A DNA stretch of 64,000 bases from Intestinimonas sp. (GCA_022653075.1 JALCSB010000012.1:1-64000), one strand, 5' to 3'; shown: positions 17,004-26,602, counted from the first letter of the stretch. Notes: generated by a model not told the origin, from the letters alone. Numbers and translations are program-made.

Positions 17004-17885
17004 ATGTTATCGCAATATATGATCAACCAACTAGTAAACGGTCTATGCCAGGGTTTTATTTACGCACTAATCGCCTTGGGCTTTGCGGTTATTGTTGGTA
17101 TTGTTGGACTGGCGACATTTACACACGGTGAAATTATTATGATTGGTGCGTATGCGTCCTATTACATATTTTCAGCATGTGGAAACAATCTCTTTCTCGG
17201 ACTGTTTGCCAGCTTCTGCGCCTCATGGCTCGTTGGGATTCTGGTATACAAATTGTGCTATGAACAGTTTTTAAATGTTCCCGAGCACATTTCCCTGATC
17301 TGCACCATTGGATTCAGTATGCTGCTGAAAAATCTGGCTCAGATTTTTTTTGGAACCGAGAAAAAGCCGATGCTCGATATTATTGATAACCGGATTTATT
17401 CTCTGGGGCCTGTGGAAATCAGTAAGGTTCAAATTGTCATTATGGTTACCGTCCTTGCCCTGAGCGCCCTCATGATGATGATTTTCAACTGGACCAAATG
17501 GGGTGTTGCGCTTCGCTCGGTCAGCCAGAACCGGGAGGCGGCGGCGCTGGTTGGAATTAATGTGAAGCAGACCATTATGGTTGGAAATTGTATCGGCTGC
17601 GCGATGGCCGGGGTGGCCGGCATGCTGATTGGCATCTATTATCAGGCCATTTATCCCACAATGGGAGCGACGCTGAGTATGAAAGCGTTTGCGGCCGCGA
17701 CCCTGGGCGGCCTCACCAGCGTTCCCCTTTCAGCACTGGGCGGCGGTATTTTAGGCTTGATTGAAAATCTGGGTATTTCCATCTCCTCGGCCAGTTTCCG
17801 GGATGTATTTTCCTTCGGGTTTTTGATCATTATACTTATTTTTAAACCGACAGGATTCGTGAAGAGAAAAGGAGTTCGGCCGTAA
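17004..17885 (+). CDS. livH: LivH-type ABC permease
   Basis: 293 residues from the ATG 9 nt after AAGGAG. The track start seven codons earlier has no ribosome site. It has about eight hydrophobic helices and the LivH features NGLCQGFIYALIALGFA and AFAAATLGGLTSVPLSALGG. It forms the membrane pore together with LivM. Its stop and the LivM start share a base (TAATG). Confidence 0.92.
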   Translation: MLSQYMINQLVNGLCQGFIYALIALGFAVIVGIVGLATFTHGEIIMIGAYASYYIFSACGNNLFLGLFASFCASWLVGILVYKLCYEQFLNVPEHISLICTIGFSMLLKNLAQIFFGTEKKPMLDIIDNRIYSLGPVEISKVQIVIMVTVLALSALMMMIFNWTKWGVALRSVSQNREAAALVGINVKQTIMVGNCIGCAMAGVAGMLIGIYYQAIYPTMGATLSMKAFAAATLGGLTSVPLSALGGGILGLIENLGISISSASFRDVFSFGFLIIILIFKPTGFVKRKGVRP

Positions 17886-18898
17886 TGATTGACAGGATGA
17901 AAGATATATACGCAAAACATAAAATCGCGGCCTGGCTGATATTGCTGGCGATCCTGGTGACGATGCCTATGTATGTAAGCATCAGCAATATGAGAATCGT
18001 ATGCCGTATTATGCTCTACGTTATCCTTGCAGGCGGTCTGAATATTATTAACGGATATTGTGGACAGCTGTGTTTTGGCATTGCGGGGTTCTACTGTGTT
18101 GGTTCTTATGTCCAGGCTGTTTTAATGAAAACATACCACGTTAGTTTCTGGCTGGCCCTGATCCCATCCGGAATTGCCGCGGCGCTCATAGGCGCATTGG
18201 TGGCGCTGCCGGCACTCAGGCTGAAGGGTATCTTTCTTGGCATGATTACCATCGGCTTTTCCGAGCTGGTGAGGCTGATCGCCCTGAACTGGACGTCCGT
18301 CACAGGCGGAGCCATGGGAATCAAGGGCATCATGGCGCCAAAATTCTTCGGAATAAAATTAGGTGGAGCCTCAAAATACTACTATATTTTTCTCGGCGTG
18401 GTCCTGATCTACCTGTTTTGCACAAACCGGATCATCCGGTCAAGAGTGGGCCGCGCATGGCTGTCCATCCGCGAGGATGAACTGGCGGCTAAATCCCTGG
18501 GTGTGGATATCAAACGATATAAAATCCTTAATTTTATGTACGGATCTTTCTGGGCCGGTATCGCCGGCGCGGTATATGTTGCATATTCCTCTTACGTGGA
18601 TTCCACGTATTTTACCCTGGACGAAGGCTTTAATGTTCTAGGTATGCTGATTATTGGAGGACAGGGCACGCTGATTGGTCCGATCGTGGGATCCGTGGTG
18701 GCCCAGGTATTGACGGAGGCGCTGAGAGTGATCAATATCTGGCGCTATGTGGTGTATGCCGGACTGATTATCCTCATGATGTGGGTAAGACCGCAAGGGC
18801 TTGTGGGCGCATCCGGCAGCATGCTTGCAGGAAACAAGGCGGAAAAGAAGAAGGCCGCCAAGGGTTGTGTTGAGAAGCTGGAGCGAAAGGAGGCATAA
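17885..18898 (+). CDS. livM: LivM-type ABC permease
   Basis: 337 residues, polytopic. Family features are the GYCGQLCFGIAGFYCVG segment early on and ESLGVD-like AAKSLGVDIKRYKI, a coupling region, later. The C-terminus is long and basic (KAEKKKAAKG) and lies in the cytoplasm. Second permease of the Liv-type transporter, translationally coupled to livH. Confidence 0.92.
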   Translation: MIDRMKDIYAKHKIAAWLILLAILVTMPMYVSISNMRIVCRIMLYVILAGGLNIINGYCGQLCFGIAGFYCVGSYVQAVLMKTYHVSFWLALIPSGIAAALIGALVALPALRLKGIFLGMITIGFSELVRLIALNWTSVTGGAMGIKGIMAPKFFGIKLGGASKYYYIFLGVVLIYLFCTNRIIRSRVGRAWLSIREDELAAKSLGVDIKRYKILNFMYGSFWAGIAGAVYVAYSSYVDSTYFTLDEGFNVLGMLIIGGQGTLIGPIVGSVVAQVLTEALRVINIWRYVVYAGLIILMMWVRPQGLVGASGSMLAGNKAEKKKAAKGCVEKLERKEA

Positions 18899-18901
18899 AT
18901 T

Positions 18902-19693
18902 ATGGCGGCATTATTGGAAGCAAAGGACGTAAGCCAGGTTTTCGGTGGGCTTGTCGCGGTCGACCACGTCAACATGACCGTCAATCAGGGCGATATTTAC
19001 GGAATTATCGGACCCAATGGGGCCGGAAAAACAACATTTTTTAATATATGCACAGGTTTTTACACGCCTTCCCAGGGCGCGGTCTTTCTGGAAGGGAAAA
19101 AAATTTCCGGCTTACCGTGTGATAAAATCGCCCAAAAGGGAGTTGCAAGGACTTTTCAGAATATTCAGCTGTTTAAGTACATGAATGTTCTTGAGAACAT
19201 AAAGGTCGGATTCCACATTAATACCAAGACCAGCCTTTTGGACGCAATTGTACACAGCAAGGCATATAAAAACGATGAAAAAATGATTCAGGAAAAAGGC
19301 TATGCGATTCTGGAGGAAGTCGGTCTCAGTAAATATGCCGATACCATGGCGGGAAATCTCCCTTACGGCGTGCAGCGAAAAGTGGAAATTGCCCGGGCAA
19401 TGGCCCTTGACCCTAAAATTCTGCTTTTGGACGAACCGGTGGCGGGTATGAACCCGAAGGAGACGGATTCCCTGATGGAATTTATCCTGATGCTGCGGGA
19501 AAAGGGGTACACCATCGCGGTCATCGAGCATGATATGAAGTTTGTGATGAACGCCTGCAATTATATTTTGGTTTTGAATTTTGGCCATAAAATTTGCGAG
19601 GGCACTCCTGATGTGGTAAAAGAGGACGAGCAGGTAAAGAAAGCTTATTTCGGGAAGGGCGTTATTGCTGCAAGGGGGACAAAGGCATGCTGA
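18902..19693 (+). CDS. livG: LivG-type ABC ATPase
   Basis: 263 residues. Walker A is GPNGAGKTTFF, the Q-loop is ARTFQNIQLF (a LivG hallmark) and Walker B is ILLLDEPVAGMNPKE. The signature is altered: NLPYGVQRKVEIARAM has P-Y-G where most members have S-Y-G. It overlaps livF by 7 nt. Confidence 0.93.
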   Translation: MAALLEAKDVSQVFGGLVAVDHVNMTVNQGDIYGIIGPNGAGKTTFFNICTGFYTPSQGAVFLEGKKISGLPCDKIAQKGVARTFQNIQLFKYMNVLENIKVGFHINTKTSLLDAIVHSKAYKNDEKMIQEKGYAILEEVGLSKYADTMAGNLPYGVQRKVEIARAMALDPKILLLDEPVAGMNPKETDSLMEFILMLREKGYTIAVIEHDMKFVMNACNYILVLNFGHKICEGTPDVVKEDEQVKKAYFGKGVIAARGTKAC

Positions 19694-20397
19694 CCGTCGA
19701 AAATCTTGTAGTAAATTATGGATATATCAACGCGCTGAGAGGGATCAGCTTTGAGGTCCGGCAGGGGGAAATTATTACTTTGATCGGCGCCAACGGGGCC
19801 GGAAAGACGACCACCCTGATGTCCATTTCCAATCTCATAAAAAAAGAATCCGGGTCCATTACCTTTAAAGATCAGGATATTACCAAAACGCCATCCCACA
19901 AAATTGTAAAAATGGGAATGTGTCACGTTCCGGAGGGAAGAAAAATTTTTCCCGAACTTACTGTTTACGAAAATATGATAGCAGGAACCTTTGGAAATAA
20001 GGCGCTGTCAAAGGACAGGATTAACGGCCTGTTGGAAGAACAGTTTCAATTATTTCCCAGGCTTAAGGAGCGCAGGAATCAGGCCGGCGGCACGCTGTCG
20101 GGCGGCGAGCAGCAGATGCTGGCCATATCCAGGGGACTTATGATGGACCCCGATATCATGATGCTGGATGAACCGTCCCTCGGACTTGCGCCGATTGTGG
20201 TGGAGGAGATCTTTGAGCTGATTTTGAAAATCAGGGGCAATGGTAAGACCATTCTTCTGATTGAGCAGAACGCATCCATGGCGCTGAGCATCGCCGACCG
20301 GGGCTATGTCCTTGAAAACGGTTTGGTTACCCTGGCTGGCTCCGGGCAGGAGCTGCTGCGGAATGAAAATGTCAAGAAAGCCTACCTGGGGGCGTAA
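19687..20397 (+). CDS. livF: LivF-type ABC ATPase
   Basis: 236 residues. Walker A is GANGAGKTTTL, signature TLSGGEQQMLAISRGLM, Walker B IMMLDEPSLGLAPI, all as in LivF. It is the second ATPase of the transporter and overlaps livG at its start. The SDR gene begins 2 bp after its stop, so that enzyme is co-expressed with the transporter. Confidence 0.94.
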   Translation: MLTVENLVVNYGYINALRGISFEVRQGEIITLIGANGAGKTTTLMSISNLIKKESGSITFKDQDITKTPSHKIVKMGMCHVPEGRKIFPELTVYENMIAGTFGNKALSKDRINGLLEEQFQLFPRLKERRNQAGGTLSGGEQQMLAISRGLMMDPDIMMLDEPSLGLAPIVVEEIFELILKIRGNGKTILLIEQNASMALSIADRGYVLENGLVTLAGSGQELLRNENVKKAYLGA

Positions 20398-20399
20398 AG

Positions 20400-21197
20400 A
20401 TGGAGTTAGGGTTATTAAATAAAGTGGCAGTTGTGATGGGCGCCAGCAAGGGAATCGGATATGCGATTGCGGAAGAATTTTTAAAAGAAGGATGTAAAGT
20501 CGCCATTACGGCCAGACGGGAGAGCGAACTGATACAAGCATCTGGGGAGCTTTCCAAATTAGGGGAAGTATATTACAAAGCTTTGGATGCCACCAGGGAG
20601 AACCCGGTTTACGATTTTGCAAAAGACGTATCGGAAAGATTTGGGGCCATCCATTGCTGGGTCAATAACGTGGGTGCTACCGGGAAAAAGGCGGGGGAGG
20701 AGTATTCGCAGCCCGAACTTGACTTTGTCGTGGACACTTGCTTTAAATCCGCCGTTTACGGCTGTCAGGCGGCGTTTCGCTATATGAAGCGGCAGGGCGG
20801 AGGAACCATTGTAAACATCAGCTCTCTCGCGGCCAGATGCCCTTCCGCGGGCAGAAGCACGCTGTATGGCCCCATGAAAGCGGCCGTAGTGAACCTGACC
20901 AATACCATGGCGGGGGAATACTGTGCCTATGGCATACGGGTCCTTTGCGTAATGCCCGGATTTACACAGACCCCTTTGGTGCGAAGTAATATTTCGCAGG
21001 AGGAGCTTGAGTATAACTGCAAGGGTACATTATTAAGAAGGTTGGCGGAGCCGGAAGAAATTGCAAAACCGGTGGTTTTTTTGGCCAGTGAGGCGGCCTC
21101 TTATATTACGGCGACCACATTGGAAGTTTCAGGAGGCAGAAGCGTAACGCTGAACCCCTCGTATTCTTATGACAAAAAGAATGGCGCGTACATATGA
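20400..21197 (+). CDS. Short-chain dehydrogenase/reductase
   Basis: 265 residues, classical SDR. The cofactor motif is GASKGIGYAIAEEF, the structural NNVG motif is present, and the catalytic Ser lies in NISSLAA with Tyr-Lys in YGPMK. It should reduce or oxidise a hydroxyl/keto group with NAD(P)H. Its substrate is unknown. Being coupled to livF, it probably acts on a product of the compound imported by the Liv transporter. Confidence 0.9.
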   Translation: MELGLLNKVAVVMGASKGIGYAIAEEFLKEGCKVAITARRESELIQASGELSKLGEVYYKALDATRENPVYDFAKDVSERFGAIHCWVNNVGATGKKAGEEYSQPELDFVVDTCFKSAVYGCQAAFRYMKRQGGGTIVNISSLAARCPSAGRSTLYGPMKAAVVNLTNTMAGEYCAYGIRVLCVMPGFTQTPLVRSNISQEELEYNCKGTLLRRLAEPEEIAKPVVFLASEAASYITATTLEVSGGRSVTLNPSYSYDKKNGAYI

Positions 21198-21300
21198 GCA
21201 GACGAGGCAGTCTTTTCTGCATCCGACCGGTCCAGACAGCAGAGGGGCTGTGGTGTATCCTGGCGGCGGGATGTAATTTATATAAGTTGAGGTACCAAAA

Positions 21301-22575
21301 ATGAATGAGATAAAGTACAAGACGTATGTACAGATTTTGAAAGAAGAACTTGTACCTGCCATGGGATGTACCGAGCCAATTGCACTGGCCTATGCGGCGG
21401 CAACAGCAAGAGATAACCTGGGGTGCGGGCCGGACAATGTGGAGGCCTACGTCAGCCGTAATATTATAAAAAATGCAAAAAGTGTTGTTGTTCCAAATAC
21501 AAATGGATTAAAAGGGATTGAAGCCGCTGTGGCGGCGGGGATTATTTCCGGGGTTCCCGGTAAACTGCTGGAAGTAATTTCGGAAGTTTCGGAGGAGCAG
21601 AAGCGGCAGATCAGAAATTTTATGGAAGAGGTACCAATTAAAATTGCGCCCTTGGACAGTGATGTCGTTTTTGATATTGTCCTCGTACTCCACCATAAAA
21701 GTGATGAAGTGAAGATTAGAATCGCACAAAATCACACCAATATTATGTACATTAAAAAAAATGGCGTGCTTCTTTACCAGAAGACAAAATCTGAACCGGA
21801 AACGGAAAATGTTCCGACGGACAAAAACCTGCTGAATCTGAGCGATATCATTCACTTTGCGGATACGTGTAATTTGGACGATATCAGGCCCATTCTGACG
21901 CCGCAGATCAAATATAATATGGCGATTGCAGAGGAGGGCCTGAAAAATCATTACGGTGCGAACATCGGAAGTACGCTGCTTAAATTTTATGGGAATGACG
22001 TTCGGAATCGGGCGATTGCAAAGGCGGCCGCCGGAAGTGACGCGAGAATGGGCGGCTGTGCAATGCCTGTTATCATCAACTCCGGCAGCGGGAATCAGGG
22101 AATTACGGCTTCTGTACCGGTGATTGAATATGCGCATGAATTAAATGTCCCCGAGGACAAATTATACCGGGCCCTGGCTGTCTCAAATTTAATCGCAATT
22201 CATCAGAGAGCGGGAATCGGAACCCTGTCGGCCTATTGCGGGGCGGTAAGCGCCGGCTGCGCGGCCGGCTGCGGAATTGCCTATCTGTACGGAGGCAGGC
22301 TGGAAGAATTGGCGCACACTCTGGTAAACTCTGTTGTCATTGTCTCCGGCATTATCTGTGACGGCGCGAAGCCGTCCTGCGCGGGTAAGATCGCCTCGTC
22401 AGTGGAAGCTGGAATTCTGGGATACCACATGTTTATGAATGGACAGGAGTTTAAGTATGGAGACGGCATTGTAAAATGCGGCGTTGAGGAAACCATACAA
22501 AATGTGGGCCGCCTTGGAAAAGAGGGAATGAAAGAAACGGACAAGGAAATTGTCAAGATCATGTTGGATGAATAA
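21301..22575 (+). CDS. UPF0597/CyuA-family L-cysteine desulfidase-like protein
   Basis: 424 residues. The N-terminal GCTEPIALAYAAA motif and the C-terminal Cys-rich region (SAGCAAGCGIAYLYGG, CDGAKPSC) are hallmarks of the serine-dehydratase-like UPF0597 family. It includes the oxygen-sensitive [4Fe-4S] cysteine desulfidase that turns L-cysteine into pyruvate, sulfide and ammonia. It lies about 100 bp after the SDR gene. With the ATC-hydrolase-like gene at the other end of the cluster, it suggests a cysteine-yielding or thiol-amino-acid catabolic path. Confidence 0.85.
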   Translation: MNEIKYKTYVQILKEELVPAMGCTEPIALAYAAATARDNLGCGPDNVEAYVSRNIIKNAKSVVVPNTNGLKGIEAAVAAGIISGVPGKLLEVISEVSEEQKRQIRNFMEEVPIKIAPLDSDVVFDIVLVLHHKSDEVKIRIAQNHTNIMYIKKNGVLLYQKTKSEPETENVPTDKNLLNLSDIIHFADTCNLDDIRPILTPQIKYNMAIAEEGLKNHYGANIGSTLLKFYGNDVRNRAIAKAAAGSDARMGGCAMPVIINSGSGNQGITASVPVIEYAHELNVPEDKLYRALAVSNLIAIHQRAGIGTLSAYCGAVSAGCAAGCGIAYLYGGRLEELAHTLVNSVVIVSGIICDGAKPSCAGKIASSVEAGILGYHMFMNGQEFKYGDGIVKCGVEETIQNVGRLGKEGMKETDKEIVKIMLDE

Positions 22576-22651
22576 ATATCCCGGGCCGCTTTGCCAAGGA
22601 GCCAGCCATATGGAATTCCATGAAAATCGGTAAACCACGTTCTGAGATGAA

Positions 22652-22687
22652 GAAAACCCTGTAACCGCACGGTTACAGGGTTTTCTT
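22652..22687 (+). terminator. Terminator after the cysteine desulfidase-like gene
   Basis: GAAAACCCTGTAACC pairs with GGTTACAGGGTTTTC, a near-perfect 15-bp stem ending in TTTTC. It closes the Liv/desulfidase cluster. Confidence 0.88.
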
Positions 22688-22789
22688 ATGCCCTGCTGTA
22701 AAGGGGCGCCTATTAGTATGCCGGGTAGCGCGGCTGAAAAATACCTAATAATACAAAAGCTGAATTACCTTTTTCGGCTTTACGTTCAT

Positions 22790-22818
22790 TTGACAATTCC
22801 ATTACAGGAATGTGATAG
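22790..22818 (+). promoter_or_regulatory. Promoter of the pst genes
   Basis: TTGACA (22790-22795), a 17-bp spacer and TGATAG. The spacer contains the inverted repeat ATTCC-N6-GGAAT, a possible operator. A clear PHO box was not seen. Confidence 0.55.
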
Positions 22819-22890
22819 CATGCGGCAATTTACCGTGCAATAATAATTTTGCACCACAAAACAAACGGAAATGAAAGGATACAGGTAAAC

Positions 22891-23817
22891 ATGAAAAAAT
22901 TTGTTACACTGCTTCTTGGCGTCACAATGTCTCTGGGTCTGGTGGCCTGCGGCGGTACGCCGGCTGCGCAAACAAGTTCTCAGCCGTCTGCCGCCGGCAG
23001 CACTCCGACCGCGCAGGCAGCCAGTCAGTCTAAAGTCACCGGCTCGGTAACCGCCTCCGGATCTTCTGCCCTCCTCCCCCTGGTGCAGGTTGCTGCGGAG
23101 GACTTTATGAACAAAAACCCCGACTGCTCTGTTACGGTTAACGGCGGCGGTTCCGGCACGGGTCTTAAGAATGTTGCCGAGGGCGCCGTGGATATCGGCA
23201 ACTCCGACGTCTTCGCCGAGGAAAAGCTGGATGCCACCACCGCCTCCGGACTAGTAGATCACAAGGTTTGCACCGTCACCATGGCCGCCGTGGTCAACAA
23301 GTCCCTGGGCGTAGATAACCTCACCACGCAGCAGATCACCGACATCTTCACCGGGAAGATTACCAACTGGAAGGATGTGGGCGGCCCGAATCTGGACATT
23401 ATGCTGGTCACCCGTCCCACCTCCTCCGGTACCCGCGCACTCTTCAAGACTTGGGCGCTGAACGGTGTGGAGGAGGCCTCCAACTCCGCGCTGGAGACCG
23501 ACGACTCCGGAACGCTTATGGAAACGGTGGAGAGCAACGAGGGGGCCATTGGCTACGTGGCGCTTTCATACCTGGTGAAGGATACGAAGGTGCAGGCGGT
23601 CTCCATTGACGGCGTAGCCCCCACGCTGGAAAACACCTATAACGGTACATATAAGGTCTGGGGCTACGAGCATATGTACACCAAGGGAGACGGCAGCGAA
23701 GCCGCGCAGGCATTCATTCAATATATGATGAGCGATGAGTTTGCCTCCAACATTGAGGCCATGGGATACGGCGCTTCCTCGAAGCTCTCCGATACGGCCG
23801 TGAACAGCCACAAGTAA
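22891..23817 (+). CDS. pstS: Phosphate ABC transporter substrate-binding lipoprotein
   Basis: 308 residues from MKKFV, behind AAAGGATACAGG. Lipobox LVACGG, then an Ala/Ser/Gln-rich linker. The phosphate-binding features are GSVTASGSSALLPLV, NGGGSGTGL and TRPTSSGTR. It binds orthophosphate outside the membrane and passes it to PstC/PstA. The matching ATPase gene pstB is broken in this operon. Confidence 0.94.
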   Translation: MKKFVTLLLGVTMSLGLVACGGTPAAQTSSQPSAAGSTPTAQAASQSKVTGSVTASGSSALLPLVQVAAEDFMNKNPDCSVTVNGGGSGTGLKNVAEGAVDIGNSDVFAEEKLDATTASGLVDHKVCTVTMAAVVNKSLGVDNLTTQQITDIFTGKITNWKDVGGPNLDIMLVTRPTSSGTRALFKTWALNGVEEASNSALETDDSGTLMETVESNEGAIGYVALSYLVKDTKVQAVSIDGVAPTLENTYNGTYKVWGYEHMYTKGDGSEAAQAFIQYMMSDEFASNIEAMGYGASSKLSDTAVNSHK

Positions 23818-23890
23818 AACATGAGGAACGGATTCAACGCTGCCGGGCAGGCCCTTCTTGTGCCTGCCCGGCAAGCACGCTTAGAAGAAG

Positions 23891-24847
23891 GTGCAAAAGT
23901 TGACCAAACAGCGATCCGGCGGGCTGGGGCCGCAGAACAGCACGGCGTACCGGCTTAAAAAGGAGTACCTGGGGCGTGGAGCGGTCACGGTCTGCGGAAT
24001 TCTGATTATCCTTTTGACCCTCTCTATCGGCATATTTCTGCTGGTAAAAGGTACGGGGACCTTTACCAAATACCACCACAGCGTGTGGGAGTTTTTGTTC
24101 TCCGCGGACTGGTCCCCCATGGACCGCGCCGACCAGGGAGGAGGTACGGTGGGTGCCGCCATCTATATTTGTGGTACGTTTCTCACCTGCGGCCTTGCCC
24201 TGCTGATTGCCGCACCCTTCAGCCTGGCTGCCGCCGTTTTTATGACGGAAATTTCGCCTAAGACAGGGAGTCGACTGTTTCAGCCGGCCGTTGAGATTTT
24301 TGTGGGGATTCCCTCTGTGGTATACGGCTGGATAGGACTGACGGTGCTGGTTCCCTTTATCCGGGATGTCTTTGGCGCAAAAATGGGCGGATTTTCTGTG
24401 CTCGCGGCCGGTATCGTCCTAGCCGTGATGATTTTTCCCACGATTACCACAGTCTCGGCGGATGCCATCCGCAGCGTACCCTGGGATTACCGCAACGCGG
24501 CCTACGGCATGGGGTCCACCCGGTGGCAGGTAATTTACCATATTGTGTTTCCAGCCGCGCGGCCCGGAATCTTCACCGGAATTATTCTGGGCCTTTCCCG
24601 CGCTGTGGGGGAAGCTCTGGCCGTGGCCATGGTGATCGGAAAGACCCGGGCATTCCCCGCAAACCTGCTTTCTCCGACGAATAATCTGACTGCGGCAATT
24701 GCGGCGGATATGGGGAATTCGGCCGATGGCGGGGAGCACAACCTGGCCCTGTGGTCAATGGCCCTGCTGCTGTTTTCCTTTTCCATGTTATTTATCTTTA
24801 TTATTCACAGGATCTCCAGAAAGGGGCGTGACCGTGATAAAGCGTAA
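23891..24847 (+). CDS. pstC: Phosphate ABC transporter permease PstC
   Basis: 318 residues with about six membrane helices and the PstC features GIPSVVYGWIGL and the EAA-like loop YGMGSTRWQVIYHIVFPAARPGI. The start is uncertain: GTG 23891 or the nearby TTG 23900, since AGAAGG serves the latter better. Its end overlaps pstA. Confidence 0.9.
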   Translation: MQKLTKQRSGGLGPQNSTAYRLKKEYLGRGAVTVCGILIILLTLSIGIFLLVKGTGTFTKYHHSVWEFLFSADWSPMDRADQGGGTVGAAIYICGTFLTCGLALLIAAPFSLAAAVFMTEISPKTGSRLFQPAVEIFVGIPSVVYGWIGLTVLVPFIRDVFGAKMGGFSVLAAGIVLAVMIFPTITTVSADAIRSVPWDYRNAAYGMGSTRWQVIYHIVFPAARPGIFTGIILGLSRAVGEALAVAMVIGKTRAFPANLLSPTNNLTAAIAADMGNSADGGEHNLALWSMALLLFSFSMLFIFIIHRISRKGRDRDKA

Positions 24848-25733
24848 AGATACCGAAAAGTGCATGGCCCGCGCCAAAGCTGCGGACAGGGCTATGACGG
24901 GAATTTTCTATTCCGTGGGCGGCTTTTTCCTGCTGCTCCTTCTACTCCTGGCCGGATACATTATTTTTAAGGGGATAACAGACTTTTACCCTGAACTGCT
25001 CACCTTTGGGCGGAATGGTATCGGAAATCAGTTTTTTAATACCGTATATCTGGTCTTTCTCTCCCTGGTGATCAGTGTTCCCCTGGGGATCGCCGCCGGT
25101 ATTTATATGGCGGAATACGCCAAAGAGGGACAGATCCTCTCCTTCCTCCGGGTAAGCATCGAATCCCTGTCCTCTCTCCCCTCTATCGTAGTAGGGCTGT
25201 TCGGCTATCTGGTCTTTATTTTAATGACCGGCGCAAAATGGAACCTTATGGCCGGCGCCATGGCTGTCTCTATCCTGAACCTGCCGCTGATTACAACAAC
25301 CACGGAGGACGCCATCCGCTCCCTGCCGAGGGGGTATAAAGAAGGGAGTATGGCGTTGGGTGCCACTCACTGGCAGACGATAGACAGAGTGCTTCTGCCC
25401 ACCAGTCTTCCCCGCATCATCACTGGCGTGATCCTCGCTGCGGGAAGAGGGTTCGGAGAGGCGGCCGCTCTCCTGTATACAGCGGGCCAGAGCACCAATA
25501 TCAACTGGTCAAACTGGAATCCTGCTTCGCCAACCTGCCCTCTAAACCCCTTCCGTCCCGGCGAGACACTGGCACTCCACATCTGGGTAATGCGCACGGA
25601 GGGAAGTTTAAACCCCAACTCTACAGCCATTGCTAATTTTTCAGCGGCAGTTTTAATCATTATGGTGCTGGGTTTCAGTCTGCTTGCCAGGTTTCTGGCC
25701 CGGAGAATAGACAGAAAAACCGGAGGACTGTAA
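24834..25733 (+). CDS. pstA: Phosphate ABC transporter permease PstA
   Basis: 299 residues from GTG 24834, 8 nt after AAAGGGG and overlapping pstC by 14 nt. The track's longer start runs through pstC and is not real. PstA features are SLSSLPSIVVGLFGYLVF and the coupling loop GSMALGATHWQTIDRVLLPTSLPRI. Its intended ATPase partner follows only as a pseudogene. Confidence 0.9.
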   Translation: MIKRKDTEKCMARAKAADRAMTGIFYSVGGFFLLLLLLLAGYIIFKGITDFYPELLTFGRNGIGNQFFNTVYLVFLSLVISVPLGIAAGIYMAEYAKEGQILSFLRVSIESLSSLPSIVVGLFGYLVFILMTGAKWNLMAGAMAVSILNLPLITTTTEDAIRSLPRGYKEGSMALGATHWQTIDRVLLPTSLPRIITGVILAAGRGFGEAAALLYTAGQSTNINWSNWNPASPTCPLNPFRPGETLALHIWVMRTEGSLNPNSTAIANFSAAVLIIMVLGFSLLARFLARRIDRKTGGL

Positions 25734-25735
25734 CG

Positions 25736-25933
25736 ATGGAATTTAATCGCAAGCCTAAAGAATGATGATACAATCGTTCTTGTGACACATACTATGCAGC
25801 AGGCCGACCGAATTTCAAATCAAACGGCGTTCTTTTTGCTCGGCCGTCTCATAGAATACAACACGGCCATCCAGCTTTTTTCATGCCCGCCGATAAAAAG
25901 ACGGAAGAATATATCACCGGACGTTTTGGCTAA
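25736..25933 (+). pseudogene. pstB: pstB remnant (internal deletion plus frameshift)
   Basis: After ATG 25736 only a few codons remain before homology jumps to the C-terminal part of PstB. One frame reads [18 protein letters not shown] and [12 protein letters not shown]. Then, after a T-run, the ending [13 protein letters not shown] appears in another frame and stops at 25933. The Walker A, signature and Walker B regions, roughly 550 bp, are absent. A functional PstB cannot be made from this locus. Confidence 0.9.
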
Positions 25934-25951
25934 TTAAGGAGGGAAACGCAT

Positions 25952-26602
25952 ATGGGCAGCAGAATTGTATACAACGAGGAGCTGAAAAAGCTCAATCAGG
26001 ACGTACTCGCCATGGGCAGCGGGATAGAGAAGGCCATCGATAAAACCGCTACCGCCGTAAAGACACTGGATCGACAGCAGGCAAAGGAATTGATCGTGGG
26101 CGATGATGTCTTTGACCGCATGGAGCGCTCCATCGAAAAATATTGCATTGATCTTGTCATCAAGCAGGCACCGTTGGCCTCGGACTGGCGGAGAATTGCC
26201 TCCATTATGCGGATCGTCAGCGATCTGGAACGTATTGCGGATCACTGCAGCGATATCTCCGTCTATGTGCTCAAGCTGGCCGAAAAATCCGCCGTTGCCC
26301 CGCCGAAGCATTTTGAGCAGATGTTTTCGGTCATGAAATCCATGGTGAAGGATACCATCGCGGCCTTTGTCAGTCTTGACATGCAGGCCGTCTCTGATAT
26401 CATTGCGCGCGACGATACCGTCGATCAGCTCTTTGAAAATAATATTCAGGATCTTATTGACAACATGAAACAACACCCGGAATGGATCGAACAATCCGTA
26501 TTCTATCTCTTCATTAACAAGTATATAGAACGGATGTCGGACCACTCCGTAAATGTTGCCAAGTGGCTTCCCTATATTGCAAGCGGAGAATACACCATAT
26601 AA
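25952..26602 (+). CDS. phoU: Phosphate signalling protein PhoU
   Basis: 216 residues, ATG behind GGAGGG. It has the two-fold repeat of three-helix PhoU units, with metal-binding E/DxxxD-type segments in ISDLERIADHCSDIS-like RIVSDLERIADHCSD and NKYIERMSDHSVNVA. PhoU links Pst transport to PhoR signalling. With pstB lost, its role at this locus is open. Confidence 0.93.
   Translation: MGSRIVYNEELKKLNQDVLAMGSGIEKAIDKTATAVKTLDRQQAKELIVGDDVFDRMERSIEKYCIDLVIKQAPLASDWRRIASIMRIVSDLERIADHCSDISVYVLKLAEKSAVAPPKHFEQMFSVMKSMVKDTIAAFVSLDMQAVSDIIARDDTVDQLFENNIQDLIDNMKQHPEWIEQSVFYLFINKYIERMSDHSVNVAKWLPYIASGEYTI

Noticed and set aside
24699-24833. Long N-terminus of PstA in the ORF track
   Set aside because: It is the pstC sequence read in another frame. 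GTG 24834 behind AAAGGGG gives a normal PstA.
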